A stretch of 64,000 nt of DNA from JAWUXM01 sp034111325 (GTDB lineage Bacteria; Pseudomonadota; Alphaproteobacteria; Rickettsiales; JABIRX01): positions 1 through 64,000 of the forward strand of contig JAWUXM010000016.1 of the NCBI GenBank assembly GCA_034111325.1. The letters run 5' to 3'. The notes under the pieces were generated by a model that saw nothing but the letters and a program-made list of their open reading frames with translations, was not told the origin of the DNA and did not search any database. This document shows positions 1 through 8,762 of this stretch, piece after piece (within the stretch, counting starts at the first letter, position 1; each line of letters starts with the position of its first letter). The position numbers and the translations under genes are program-made.

Positions 1-1325
1 TTTTCGGCGATGAAGCGGATATCAATGGGTGCAATAGCCCAATCCGCATCCGACGCATCAACTGGGCTTTCGATACGCTTTAGAATATTACCGTTTAAAT
101 CCACCATTAACAGACTATATATTCCATATTTTTTGCCTTCTCTTTTAGTCTCTGCCTTGCGAGTAAAAATAATATTTTTACTATTTGGCGCCCAGCTTGG
201 TGCTTCGTCTTTAAATGATTCCGTTAAAATCTTCTGCTCCATGTTCTGCGTATTTACAATGCCAATATGGAATTTACCTTTATATATTTTAGTAAAAGCA
301 ATATAGCGACCATCTGGTGACCAGACTGGCGTAGCGTAACGACCCTTGCCGAGCTCTATTTTTTTAACACCCTGCCCATCATTATGCATAATATATAATT
401 GCTGTGTGCCCTGACGATCCGAGTTAAAGACTATATATTTATCATCTGGGGAGAATGATGGCGAAGTATCAATCGCTACATGTTTAGTAAGTCTTGTTGC
501 TTTACCTTTAAGTACATCATACAGCAAAATCTCGCTATTGCCGTCATATGAGGCTGACAGAACTATTGCATCTCCTGAATTAGAAAAACGGGGCGCAAAA
601 GTCATGCCATTAAATTCCACAAGCTTTTCTGTCTCACCAGATATTAAATTACGCATATAAACTGCCGGTTGGTTTTTCTTATATGAGACATAAACCACCT
701 TATCACCTTTTGGCGAAAGACGCGGCGTGAGAACCAAATTCTTACCGTCGGTTAGATATTTAAAATTATCTCCGTAGAGGTCCATAATTGCGATCCGTTT
801 TTGCCTATTTGTTGCCAAACCTTTTTCAGAAACAAAAACAAGCTGCGAGTTAAAATAACCCTTAACACCTGTGAACTCCCGATAAATACCATCCGCTATA
901 CGCGCTGCAGCACGAAACCAATTAGCCTTCTCTACAACAAAAGATTCTCGAATTTTTATTTCATTGAGCAACAAATCATTCAAACTGAAATCAACCCAAA
1001 TCTTTCCTTCCCCAAGATTTTTAATACTAGCTGCAATCATTGCACTAGGTTCCTCCTGTTTTAAAAAGCTGCTAAATAGACTCTCAGCGACATTATACTG
1101 GTCTTCCGTTTTGACGACATTGAATAAGGCTGATTCATTTAATTGTTTTTTTAACAATGCTTGAATTTCCTGGGCAAGCTTCATATTCTCTTGTGAATCA
1201 ACTGAAAAATCATGAATTGCTAACGGGATGGCTTGACGATTACCACCTTGGATAACAATACGCGTTGCGGCTATCGCTGAATTTGATATAAAGATTAACA
1301 ATAGGAGGGTGAGAAGCTTTTTCAT
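1..1325 (-). CDS. tolB: Tol-Pal translocation protein TolB (3' end cut by window edge)
   Basis: Periplasmic beta-propeller protein of the Tol-Pal envelope system, which binds Pal and TolA and helps outer-membrane constriction at division. About 441 codons are visible and the reading frame is still open at base 1, so the C-terminus lies outside. A signal peptide (MKKLLTLLLLIF then SNSAIA) opens the protein. The second half carries repeated blade motifs of the SPDG/SPDD type followed by hydrophobic strands (for example SPKGDKVVY, SPDDKYIVF, SPDGRYIAF). Its ATG overlaps the TGA of tolA by four bases, implying translational coupling at the end of tolQRA. Confidence 0.95.
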   Translation of the reverse strand, partial: MKKLLTLLLLIFISNSAIAATRIVIQGGNRQAIPLAIHDFSVDSQENMKLAQEIQALLKKQLNESALFNVVKTEDQYNVAESLFSSFLKQEEPSAMIAASIKNLGEGKIWVDFSLNDLLLNEIKIRESFVVEKANWFRAAARIADGIYREFTGVKGYFNSQLVFVSEKGLATNRQKRIAIMDLYGDNFKYLTDGKNLVLTPRLSPKGDKVVYVSYKKNQPAVYMRNLISGETEKLVEFNGMTFAPRFSNSGDAIVLSASYDGNSEILLYDVLKGKATRLTKHVAIDTSPSFSPDDKYIVFNSDRQGTQQLYIMHNDGQGVKKIELGKGRYATPVWSPDGRYIAFTKIYKGKFHIGIVNTQNMEQKILTESFKDEAPSWAPNSKNIIFTRKAETKREGKKYGIYSLLMVDLNGNILKRIESPVDASDADWAIAPIDIRFIAE

Positions 1326-2095
1326 TTTGCACCATTACTACTCGGATCAAAAATAAACTCAAACTCTTGCCAATATTCATATTTTTCTGGCGGCAAATTT
1401 TTAATTTTATTGCACCGATAAAAAGCATTAATCGTGCTATCAACTAATTGGCGATATAGTTCATTTTCCAAAGGAATATATTTACGAGTGGCACCCAATG
1501 GTTTGGCTTGCTTTACATTTCCTTGTTTATCAAGCGAGACGCGAACTCTGATTTTTACACCTTGTAAATCCTCTTCAGCAAAAATATTATTTGCGACTGT
1601 CCGCCAACAACTATAAACTTGACCACGAACCATATTTTTCTCACCCTGAGTTAACCCAGGGAAACGCTTAAAATTCTTTTGCGTTTTATCACGAATTTCC
1701 TCTTTGGCTCGCAACCTCTCCATTTCCGCTAGAACTTCCTCAAAATCAGAATCACCTTCTGCACCACTATCCACAACTTTTGGCTTGGCATTAGGTGTGA
1801 TTTTAGCTTTGGCAGATTTTGGATCTTTTTTAATTTTAGGCTCTGATTTAGGCTTAGGATTTTTTACTTTTTTCTCAGGTCTAATAAAAAACTTACGCTC
1901 TTCATCAACTACTTCTTTTGGTGGGGATTTTTTATCTTTATCTTCAGACAAAGCTTCATCTTCTTCAAATGCTATAACCTCAACACTGATTTCGAGATTA
2001 TCCAGTTCATCAGCAAAGAAATTCGGCATGATGTATACTACAAATAGAACTATGCATATATGTAATATAAAAGAAAAGACGATGCCGCTGCGCAC
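1322..2095 (-). CDS. tolA: Cell envelope integrity protein TolA
   Basis: Energy-transducing inner-membrane protein linking TolQR to the outer membrane. It has a single N-terminal membrane anchor (about residues 5-25), then a Lys/Pro/Glu-rich periplasmic spacer (about 45-110), a short charged helical part, and a C-terminal TonB/TolA-like domain beginning near 'RGQVYSCWRTV'. At 257 residues it is shorter than enterobacterial TolA because the helical domain II is short. The start is GTG (base 2095), since an in-frame TAA lies just upstream; no clear ribosome-binding site is visible. It lies 27 bases after tolR and overlaps tolB by ATGA. Confidence 0.9.
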   Translation of the reverse strand: MRSGIVFSFILHICIVLFVVYIMPNFFADELDNLEISVEVIAFEEDEALSEDKDKKSPPKEVVDEERKFFIRPEKKVKNPKPKSEPKIKKDPKSAKAKITPNAKPKVVDSGAEGDSDFEEVLAEMERLRAKEEIRDKTQKNFKRFPGLTQGEKNMVRGQVYSCWRTVANNIFAEEDLQGVKIRVRVSLDKQGNVKQAKPLGATRKYIPLENELYRQLVDSTINAFYRCNKIKNLPPEKYEYWQEFEFIFDPSSNGAK

Positions 2096-2122
2096 AATTT
2101 AAATACTAATTAATTTACTTAG

Positions 2123-2554
2123 TTAGTCTTTGTCAGATGATTCAGTTGCCAAAGCAACCTTTTTATAACCAGCCTTATTAATACGGCTAATAACTTTCAT
2201 TACCATACCATAATCAACATTCCTATCGCCTTTAACTAAGATTTTAGTTGTTTTACTTAGGACGTTAGCTTTTACAAAAGATTCTATATCATCTAATTCA
2301 ATAATTTGCTCTTCATGTGTGATTTTGCCATTAGCGCTAATCGCTAAGCTAAAAGGATTTTGCTGGTCAATCGCTGGCGCTGCTGCATTACTTGGCAAAT
2401 TTACATTTACCCCAGTAACTAATAAAGGCGCCGAAACCATAAAAATAATCAACAATACTAACATTACGTCTACAAAAGGCGTAACATTGATCGTGCCGAT
2501 AACTTTCTGCTCTTTTACGTTACTATAAAATCTATTATATTTTGCCATATACAT
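2123..2554 (-). CDS. tolR: Tol-Pal system protein TolR (ExbD/TolR family)
   Basis: Proton-channel subunit working with TolQ to energise TolA. It has one N-terminal membrane helix (around residues 20-45) containing the family motif 'INVTPFVDVMLVLLIIFM', with the conserved Asp that takes part in proton flow. A periplasmic domain follows. The 143-residue length is normal for TolR/ExbD. The first codon abuts the stop of tolQ with no gap; an alternative start (MAKYN) lies two codons downstream. Placement between tolQ and tolA supports TolR rather than ExbD. Confidence 0.93.
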   Translation of the reverse strand: MYMAKYNRFYSNVKEQKVIGTINVTPFVDVMLVLLIIFMVSAPLLVTGVNVNLPSNAAAPAIDQQNPFSLAISANGKITHEEQIIELDDIESFVKANVLSKTTKILVKGDRNVDYGMVMKVISRINKAGYKKVALATESSDKD

Positions 2555-3262
2555 TTAATCTAACTCTCTTGAAATTAGGTTAATAACCTCAACACAAAAA
2601 TCCTCAACGTAAGAATTATAGTGATTTAGCTTGTTGATAAATATGTTATAGAAAATCAAAGCAGGGATTGCCGCAAAAAGACCAACTGCGGTTGCAAGCA
2701 ATGCCTCAGCTATTCCTGGTGCAACTATTGCTAAGCTTGTATTTTGCGCCCCAGCAATCGATTGAAAACTGTCCATAATCCCCCAAACCGTACCAAACAA
2801 ACCAATGAACGGTGCGGATGCTGCAATCGTAGCTAAGAAGTTAATGTTTTTTTCAGTTTTTTCAGCAGCGCGATTTTTGGCAACCATCATAGTATGATAA
2901 ATACGCTCTTTTAACCTTTCTTTTGCCTGCTCATCTCTTGGGTTGATTTCTTTCAAATGCCATTCATTCATCGCAGCTACAAAAACATTAGCAAATGGAT
3001 GGTTGTTTTGTGCTTTTGCTTCTGCATAAAGGTTCTCTAGATTATCACCATCCCAAAACCTTTTTTCAAACTTCTTTGCTTTGTGGTTTAATAAGCGAAA
3101 TTTGATGAATTTATCAAAGACAACCGCCCAGCTCCAAAAGGAAGCGAGAAACAAAATCAAAACGACAAGTTTAACGACAATATCTGCATCGCTAATAATT
3201 GAAATCAACGCTAGATCATCAGATGAAAGCGTATTTACTATTTGTTCGGAAGCATTACTCAT
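2555..3262 (-). CDS. tolQ: Tol-Pal system protein TolQ (MotA/TolQ/ExbB family)
   Basis: Inner-membrane proton-channel subunit of the Tol-Pal motor, 235 residues. Three membrane segments are visible: near residues 28-50, 140-165 and 180-205. The family signature 'APFIGLFGTVWGIMDSF' is in the second. A large cytoplasmic loop separates helices 1 and 2. The start codon is immediately adjacent to the stop codon of the upstream DsbA-like gene and the stop is adjacent to tolR, giving a gapless block dsbA-like/tolQ/tolR. Confidence 0.94.
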   Translation of the reverse strand: MSNASEQIVNTLSSDDLALISIISDADIVVKLVVLILFLASFWSWAVVFDKFIKFRLLNHKAKKFEKRFWDGDNLENLYAEAKAQNNHPFANVFVAAMNEWHLKEINPRDEQAKERLKERIYHTMMVAKNRAAEKTEKNINFLATIAASAPFIGLFGTVWGIMDSFQSIAGAQNTSLAIVAPGIAEALLATAVGLFAAIPALIFYNIFINKLNHYNSYVEDFCVEVINLISRELD

Positions 3263-3949
3263 TTATTCACCTGCTAATAAATTATCGATTATTTTACTAA
3301 AGAACTTATAGTCTTTACTACCACTATATTTAACACCATTGATAAAGAATGTTGGCGTAGAAGTTATTGATAGTTTTTCATGTGCCTCTATACGACTTTC
3401 AAGGATTTGTGTTTCAATCTCCTTATTTGCCATACATTCGTGGAACTCCTCACCGCTCATCCCGCCGAGCTTCGCAATATTTTCAAGCTTCTCAGGGAAG
3501 TTTTTATTATACGCCCAAGTCTCCTGAGTTTTAAATAGGACTTTTACGAAATTTGCATAACGCTCATCATCAACACATTTTGTTAGTTGCGAAGCACGCA
3601 AGGCTGGCTCATCTAATGGAAAATCACGATAGATAAATTTTACCTTACCAGTATCAATATAATTTTTTTGAATCTCTGGGAAAACCTCAGTCGCAAAATG
3701 ACCACAATGTGAACAAGAGAGCGATGCATATTCAATTATTGTAATTGTTGCTTCATCCTCACCATAGATAAAGTCATCATCATTTACATTAAGGACAAAA
3801 TTATCACTCGCACTTATTTTTGTTGGCGCTTCATTAACCTCAGCAACTAATTCCGTACGATTTCTCTGCTGGATATAAAGCAAAGCGCTGACAATAATAA
3901 TCGCTAATATTATGTAAATTTTATTATCTTTTATGAATTTCCCTAACAT
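3263..3949 (-). CDS. DsbA-family thiol:disulfide oxidoreductase, membrane-anchored
   Basis: Thioredoxin-fold protein expected to introduce or shuffle disulfides in the periplasm. It has an N-terminal signal anchor (about residues 10-26) and a DsbA/Com1-like catalytic motif C-S-H-C near residues 79-82 in the context 'YASLSCSHCGHF'. The cis-Pro loop is 'TSTPTFFING'. It is 228 residues long, normal for alphaproteobacterial DsbA-like proteins. It is the first gene of the gapless run into tolQRAB, an unusual neighbour for Tol genes. A second DsbA-like gene lies 157 bases upstream, on the other side of a palindromic repeat. Confidence 0.88.
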   Translation of the reverse strand: MLGKFIKDNKIYIILAIIIVSALLYIQQRNRTELVAEVNEAPTKISASDNFVLNVNDDDFIYGEDEATITIIEYASLSCSHCGHFATEVFPEIQKNYIDTGKVKFIYRDFPLDEPALRASQLTKCVDDERYANFVKVLFKTQETWAYNKNFPEKLENIAKLGGMSGEEFHECMANKEIETQILESRIEAHEKLSITSTPTFFINGVKYSGSKDYKFFSKIIDNLLAGE

Positions 3950-4001
3950 ATTTACCTTTTAGTTTAGTTATTAAATTCTACTCCAACATTGTTTACTCTA
4001 C

Positions 4002-4101
4002 GTCATGCCCTGAATTCCGCAGGAATTCTAGGGGTAATCCAGAGCCTCAAACAATCATTTGCCCCTTTGCCCTAGAATCGCTGCGCGATTCAGGCAATGA
4101 C
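4002..4101. repeat. Family A palindromic repeat, copy 1
   Basis: The 100-base interval has inverted ends of the type 'gtcatgccctgaattcc' and 'gattcaggcaatgac', each followed inwards by a second hairpin (attccgcaggaat; atcgctgcgcgat). It lies between two DsbA-like genes. The same architecture recurs near 15.8, 17.7, 35.1, 50.5 and 59.8 kb. Confidence 0.8.
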
Positions 4102-4106
4102 AAACT

Positions 4107-4850
4107 TTAGTTGTTAACTTTCTTCTTCAACTCCTCACTTGGTAACATACCCTCTATTATTTCATCATTAATAATAAAGGCTGGCGTGCCTGTTAAACCA
4201 AGTTTTGAAGCAATTTGACGATTATCCGCAATCATCTGCTTTACTTCATTACCACCAATTTTATCTTTAATATTACTTAAATCAACTCCACTAGCTTTTA
4301 TAATATTCAGCAATTCGTCAACATTATCAATGCGTGCAGTTTTCATGAGGATCTGATGCACTTTATAATATTTATCTTTGGCATAAAGAGCAGTTGCTAC
4401 TGAGACTTGCGCTTTAACTTCTGAACTTTTACCTAAAATTGGGAAATCAATAAATATGACTTTCACATCCGCCACATCATTAATAACTGTATCAACAGCC
4501 TGGGCAGCCTTGCGGCAATAGCCACAATTATAATCAAAAAACTCGATGATGTATTTTTTAGCATCTGCTTTACCGACCATAGGTAATTTGCTATTGAAGA
4601 CCTTATCTTTTATTTCAGAGAGATTTTTCTGACGGTCGTCCTTTTTGTTAACATAATCATCTTTATAAAATTTCTGCAATGAATCAACAATCACTTGTGG
4701 ATTTTCTCTAATTACTTTCTCAACAATTTCAGCAATTTGCTCTTCATCAACTGCGCTATTAGGGCTATTACTGACAAAATATCTTGTAAATAATATCGTT
4801 ATGGCAATTAATAAAATGAGTGGCAAAAAATTCTTGAGTTTTGTAGACAT
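4107..4850 (-). CDS. DsbA-family thioredoxin-domain protein (Com1/ScsC-like)
   Basis: Predicted periplasmic disulfide oxidoreductase of 247 residues. It has an N-terminal membrane segment (about 8-22) and a helical dimerisation-type region (about 35-85). The thioredoxin fold carries C-G-Y-C near residues 109-112 in 'FFDYNCGYCRKA', and the cis-Pro loop is 'TGTPAFIIND'. The frame is open further upstream to 5012, but that extension would overlap radA. The ATG at 4850 has a good ribosome-binding site (AGGAG, eight bases upstream), so it was chosen. The ScsC/Com1 resemblance is inferred from the N-terminal helix plus the CGYC motif. Confidence 0.87.
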   Translation of the reverse strand: MSTKLKNFLPLILLIAITILFTRYFVSNSPNSAVDEEQIAEIVEKVIRENPQVIVDSLQKFYKDDYVNKKDDRQKNLSEIKDKVFNSKLPMVGKADAKKYIIEFFDYNCGYCRKAAQAVDTVINDVADVKVIFIDFPILGKSSEVKAQVSVATALYAKDKYYKVHQILMKTARIDNVDELLNIIKASGVDLSNIKDKIGGNEVKQMIADNRQIASKLGLTGTPAFIINDEIIEGMLPSEELKKKVNN

Positions 4851-4921
4851 TAGTGACTCTCCTAAAATTATGAATAAGACACGAATAAATATACAGGCAC
4901 AATCAAATAAGCAACGCAAAA

Positions 4922-6274
4922 ATGGCAAAAACACAATTTCAATGTCGCGAATGTGGCGTATCACACCAAAAATGGAGTGGCCAATGTATGAGCTGCAATA
5001 GCTGGGATACAATCGAAGAAAGCTCAGTAGAGTTCGCCCTTAATAAATATTCTAATAAAAATGCCGTTCCTACCAATAACATAATTGCCCAAAATCTTAA
5101 TGATCAAATCAATGAATCTAGCCGCTCGCCAAGTGGTATAAAAGAGTTTGATCGTGTCTTGGGCGGTGGCTTAGTAGAAGGCGGCGTGACCTTGATCGGT
5201 GGCTCACCAGGAATCGGCAAATCCACCTTACTCTTGCAATTAGTTGCAAACTTCTCCGGTAAATCCGCCTATGTTTCTGGCGAGGAGTCGAGTAAACAAA
5301 TTCAATTACGTGCTAATCGCCTCAGCATCAAAAACCCTAATATATCGCTTATCTCATCTAATATTGTCACTGACATAATTGCTTTTTTAAGCAAAAACAA
5401 AGACATCAAAATGGTTATTATTGATTCAATTCAAACCATGTATATTCCTGAGCTTGCATCGACTCCCGGAAGCGTCACGCAGGTACGAAGCTGCACACTT
5501 GAACTTACCGAATTCGCCAAGAAAAACGGTTTGCTTTTATTTCTCGTTGGTCACGTCACAAAAGATGGACAAATTGCTGGACCCAAAATTATTGAACATA
5601 TGGTTGATACTGTCCTTTATTTCGAAGGTGAAAAAGACGGTAATTATAAAATCCTCCGTACAATAAAAAATCGTTTTGGTGCCACCAATGAATTAGCGAT
5701 TTTTGAAATGCTCCATGATGGTCTGAAGGAAATTGATAACCCGTCTAAATTATTCCTCTCTGAGAGCGAAAACCCTGTTAGTGGCACAGCAATTTTTGCT
5801 GCACATGAAGGTAGCCGCACACTTCTTCTGGAAGTTCAGGCATTAGTCGCTGAAAGCCAAATGGCCGCACCAAGACGCGCCGTCGTCGGTTGGGATGCTA
5901 ATCGCCTAGCTGTGATCGTCGCGGTGATTAACAGCCGAACAAAATTTAATTTAAGTAATAAGGAAATATATTTTAACGTTGCTGGCGGCTTTAAAATTAA
6001 CGAGCCAGCGGTTGATCTTGCCGCCGCCGCATCGCTAATCTCCGCCCTCCTCAACAAACCCCTACCCGCCAAAACTATTATATTGGGCGAAATCGCTCTT
6101 TCTGGTGAAATTAGGCAAGTTTCCTATATTGAAGAACGCCTCAAAGAAGCGCAAAAACTTGGTTTTGAACATGTGATAATGGCACCGCCGAAAAAGAAGA
6201 TAAACATTTCCAACATGCAAATCACTGCAATTAAACATATTAATCAACTCCCTCCTCTTTTTCTATCATCCTGA
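4922..6274 (+). CDS. radA: DNA repair protein RadA
   Basis: Branch-migration ATPase of homologous recombination, 450 residues, the normal length. The N-terminal C4 zinc finger (Cys 8, 11, 22, 25) is intact. The RecA-like core carries Walker A 'GSPGIGKST' near residues 94-102, the RadA-specific 'KNRFG' motif near 250, and a C-terminal Lon-protease-like domain ('AVDLAAAASLISALLNKPLP'). It is transcribed divergently from the DsbA-like gene, with 71 bases between the start codons and no obvious strong promoter by eye. Confidence 0.96.
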   Translation: MAKTQFQCRECGVSHQKWSGQCMSCNSWDTIEESSVEFALNKYSNKNAVPTNNIIAQNLNDQINESSRSPSGIKEFDRVLGGGLVEGGVTLIGGSPGIGKSTLLLQLVANFSGKSAYVSGEESSKQIQLRANRLSIKNPNISLISSNIVTDIIAFLSKNKDIKMVIIDSIQTMYIPELASTPGSVTQVRSCTLELTEFAKKNGLLLFLVGHVTKDGQIAGPKIIEHMVDTVLYFEGEKDGNYKILRTIKNRFGATNELAIFEMLHDGLKEIDNPSKLFLSESENPVSGTAIFAAHEGSRTLLLEVQALVAESQMAAPRRAVVGWDANRLAVIVAVINSRTKFNLSNKEIYFNVAGGFKINEPAVDLAAAASLISALLNKPLPAKTIILGEIALSGEIRQVSYIEERLKEAQKLGFEHVIMAPPKKKINISNMQITAIKHINQLPPLFLSS

Positions 6275-6379
6275 GCTAAGAATATAAACTTTGCAAATCT
6301 GCTAAGCTTGATAAAAAGTAAGTGGCATGGTTTAATCAAATAATTCTACTACAGAACTAATCAAAAAAATTGAATTGAA

Positions 6380-7150
6380 ATGACCCACGAAATTATCATT
6401 GTTCCTGCCCTGAAGGATAATTACGCATATATCATAATTTGCAAAGAGACTGGCAAAGTAGCCTGTATTGACCCTTCCGAAGCTTCGCCGGTTATTCAAA
6501 TTTTAGAAAAACGCAATCTCAAATTAGACTATATTCTTAACACTCACCATCATTGGGATCATATTGGCGGCAATATCGAACTAAAAGAAAAATATGATGC
6601 CAAAATCATTGGCTTTGTAGGCGATGAGAAGCGTATTCCAGCTATTGACCAAACCGCAAATGAAAACGAGATAATCAAAATCGGCAACTTATCCGCTGAA
6701 ATTTTATTCATTCCTGGGCACACTTTAGGACATATTGCCTATTATTTCCCGAACGAAAAAGCTCTGTTTTGTGGCGATACATTATTTTCCTGCGGCTGTG
6801 GACGCTTATTTGAAGGAACAGCAAAGCAACTGTATGAAAGCCTTGAAAAACTCAAAAACTTACCTGATGAAACATTAGTTTACTGCGGTCATGAATATAC
6901 CCTTGCAAATATAGAATTTGCCCTAACTTTAGAGCCGAGTAATTTAGACCTGCAAAAAAGAAAAATAGCGGCAGAAAAGCTTCGCAAACAAAATCTTCCA
7001 ACTATTCCGTCTTCCATTGGTCTAGAAAAACTCACCAATCCATTCCTGCGCACAATCAGCCGTGAAATCCGTAAGAATCTTGGCACAACTAGTGAGGCAT
7101 ATAGTGAGGTAGTATTTAGTAACATGCGCAAGGTAAAGGATGCATTCTAG
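6380..7150 (+). CDS. gloB: Hydroxyacylglutathione hydrolase (glyoxalase II)
   Basis: Binuclear metal hydrolase splitting S-lactoylglutathione into glutathione and D-lactate, the second step of methylglyoxal detoxification. The metallo-beta-lactamase motif T-H-H-H-W-D-H is at residues 55-61. The further metal-binding His/Asp are in 'IPGHTLGH', 'LFCGDTLFSCGCGR' and 'YCGHEYT'. The C-terminal glyoxalase II domain is present, and the 256-residue length is typical. No glyoxalase I gene is in the window. Confidence 0.95.
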   Translation: MTHEIIIVPALKDNYAYIIICKETGKVACIDPSEASPVIQILEKRNLKLDYILNTHHHWDHIGGNIELKEKYDAKIIGFVGDEKRIPAIDQTANENEIIKIGNLSAEILFIPGHTLGHIAYYFPNEKALFCGDTLFSCGCGRLFEGTAKQLYESLEKLKNLPDETLVYCGHEYTLANIEFALTLEPSNLDLQKRKIAAEKLRKQNLPTIPSSIGLEKLTNPFLRTISREIRKNLGTTSEAYSEVVFSNMRKVKDAF

Positions 7151-7183
7151 ACTTTTGCAATACTTAACTTGCTTTAGTATCTA

Positions 7184-7217
7184 TTTCGAAGAAACTCTGA
7201 AATACATTCAGAGTGAC
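7184..7217. repeat. Short hairpin repeat (family D), copy 1
   Basis: Contains 'ttcgaagaaactctgaaatac' followed by 'attcagagtgac'; the parts ctctgaa and ttcagag can pair. A related degenerate copy lies at about 45938-45971 behind recF. Both copies follow the 3' end of a plus-strand gene. Confidence 0.5.
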
Positions 7218-7292
7218 ATGAATGTCAATTAATCTTTGCTATTTTTACACTCTTGTCTTAATTAAAAAGACAAACATATTTATCGTAACAAA

Positions 7293-8573
7293 ATGCATCT
7301 ATCAAAATTATTTCTTCCTGTATTAAAAGAAAACCCACAAGAAGCAGAAATTATCTCGCATCGCCTTATGCTCCGCGCTGGGATGATCCGCCAAACCGCA
7401 TCAGGAATCTATAGCTGGCTGCCACTTGGTTTGATGGTGTTAAAAAATATTGAAAACATCGTGCGTAAAGAACTCAACAAAATTCACTGCAATGAAGTAT
7501 TGATGGCAACGATTCAGCCAACCGAACTTTGGCAGGAGTCTGGTCGCTATGAGGCTTACGGCAAGGAGATGTTACGCATTACTGACCGCCATAATCATCA
7601 AATGCTTTATGGCCCAACCAGTGAAGAAGTTGTCACTGATATTTTTCGCAAAAGCGTTCGGAGCTACAAAGGTCTTCCGCAACAGTTTTACCAAATTCAG
7701 TGGAAATTTCGTGATGAAATTCGTCCCCGCTTTGGTGTAATGCGTGGCCGTGAATTCCTAATGAAAGATGCATATTCTTTTGATATTGATTTTGAATCTG
7801 CCAAAAAATCCTACAAGAGCTATTACGAAACCTACTTGAACATCTTCCAAAAGCTTGGCGTAACTGCAATCCCTATGCAGGCTGATAGTGGTGCAATTGG
7901 CGGTAAATTAAGTCACGAATTCCACATTCTAGCCAAAACTGGTGAGAGTAAAATTTTCTATGATGAAAACCTCCTCAAGGAAATTAAACAAGGAAATTAT
8001 GAGTTTGATAAATTATCCAAATATTATGCAATGGCTGATGATAAGCATGAACCTGCCAACGCTAAAGATATAGATCTTGCACAAAGCCGCGGCATAGAGG
8101 TCGGTCATATTTTCTATTTTGGCACAAAATATTCCGAGAAGATGAATGCTAAAGTTATGGATAAAAATGGTAAGGATTGCCTAGTAGAAATGGGTTCTTA
8201 TGGCATAGGTATAAGCCGTTTAGTCGCAGCGATTATAGAAGCCAGCCATGATGAAAATGGTATAATTTGGCCAGAAGAAGTTGCGCCATTTAAAGCAATG
8301 ATTATCAATTTAAAAAGTGGTGATGAGAAGTGTGACGCACTAAGCATGGAGATTTACCAAGCCCTGCAAAATCAGAACGTTACAACCCTATATGACGATA
8401 CTATATTAAGTATCGGCAATAAGTTTGCTACCGCTGATTTAATTGGAATTCCTTATCAAATCATCATCGGGCCAAAATCCGCCGCTGAAGGAAAAGTTGA
8501 ATTCAAAAACCGTAAAAGTGGTGAGAAACAATCCCTTAACAGCAAGGAAGCGCTGGAAATTCTTACTGCTTAA
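7293..8573 (+). CDS. proS: Proline--tRNA ligase, short alphaproteobacterial type
   Basis: Class II aminoacyl-tRNA synthetase charging tRNA-Pro. It has 426 residues, against about 570 for the E. coli type, because the editing insertion domain between motifs 2 and 3 is missing, as is usual in Alphaproteobacteria. Motif 2 appears as 'FRDEIRPRFGVMRGREFLMKD', motif 3 as 'MGSYGIGISRLVAAIIE', and the anticodon-binding domain occupies about residues 330-420. The N-terminus 'MHLSKLFLP' fits the family start. A palindromic element lies between its end and the convergent zinc-ribbon gene. Confidence 0.96.
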   Translation: MHLSKLFLPVLKENPQEAEIISHRLMLRAGMIRQTASGIYSWLPLGLMVLKNIENIVRKELNKIHCNEVLMATIQPTELWQESGRYEAYGKEMLRITDRHNHQMLYGPTSEEVVTDIFRKSVRSYKGLPQQFYQIQWKFRDEIRPRFGVMRGREFLMKDAYSFDIDFESAKKSYKSYYETYLNIFQKLGVTAIPMQADSGAIGGKLSHEFHILAKTGESKIFYDENLLKEIKQGNYEFDKLSKYYAMADDKHEPANAKDIDLAQSRGIEVGHIFYFGTKYSEKMNAKVMDKNGKDCLVEMGSYGIGISRLVAAIIEASHDENGIIWPEEVAPFKAMIINLKSGDEKCDALSMEIYQALQNQNVTTLYDDTILSIGNKFATADLIGIPYQIIIGPKSAAEGKVEFKNRKSGEKQSLNSKEALEILTA

Positions 8574-8636
8574 AGAGAGTATTCTCTGCTTTTGTCATCA
8601 ACAGAATAACGACCGTGAGTATTCGCCCAATGAGTG

Positions 8637-8762
8637 TAATCTGAGGATTTTTGCGATGATTTTTGTCAAATGTCCTGATTGAGTGAGGGAGCGTACTACT
8701 TGGGTACGTGACCCGAATGAAAGCAGGTTATTTGGCAAAAAGGGTGCAAAAAGGTCAGATTA
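8637..8762 (-). repeat. Family C 3'-end palindromic element, copy C1
   Basis: About 125 bases with inverted ends (taatctgagga ... cagatta), long arms (gtcaaatgtcctg / aggttatttggc) and a central hairpin with gtac arms. It ends exactly in the TAA stop codon of the minus-strand zinc-ribbon gene. Read from that gene, it starts TAATCTGACCTTTTTGCACC and continues with T-runs. Confidence 0.85.

Noticed and set aside
801..1164. Plus-strand open frames opposite tolB
   Set aside because: They are antisense to a clear tolB and have no family features.
4851..5012. N-terminal extension of the second DsbA-like protein
   Set aside because: It would overlap the radA start, and the ATG at 4850 has a clear ribosome-binding site followed by a proper membrane signal.
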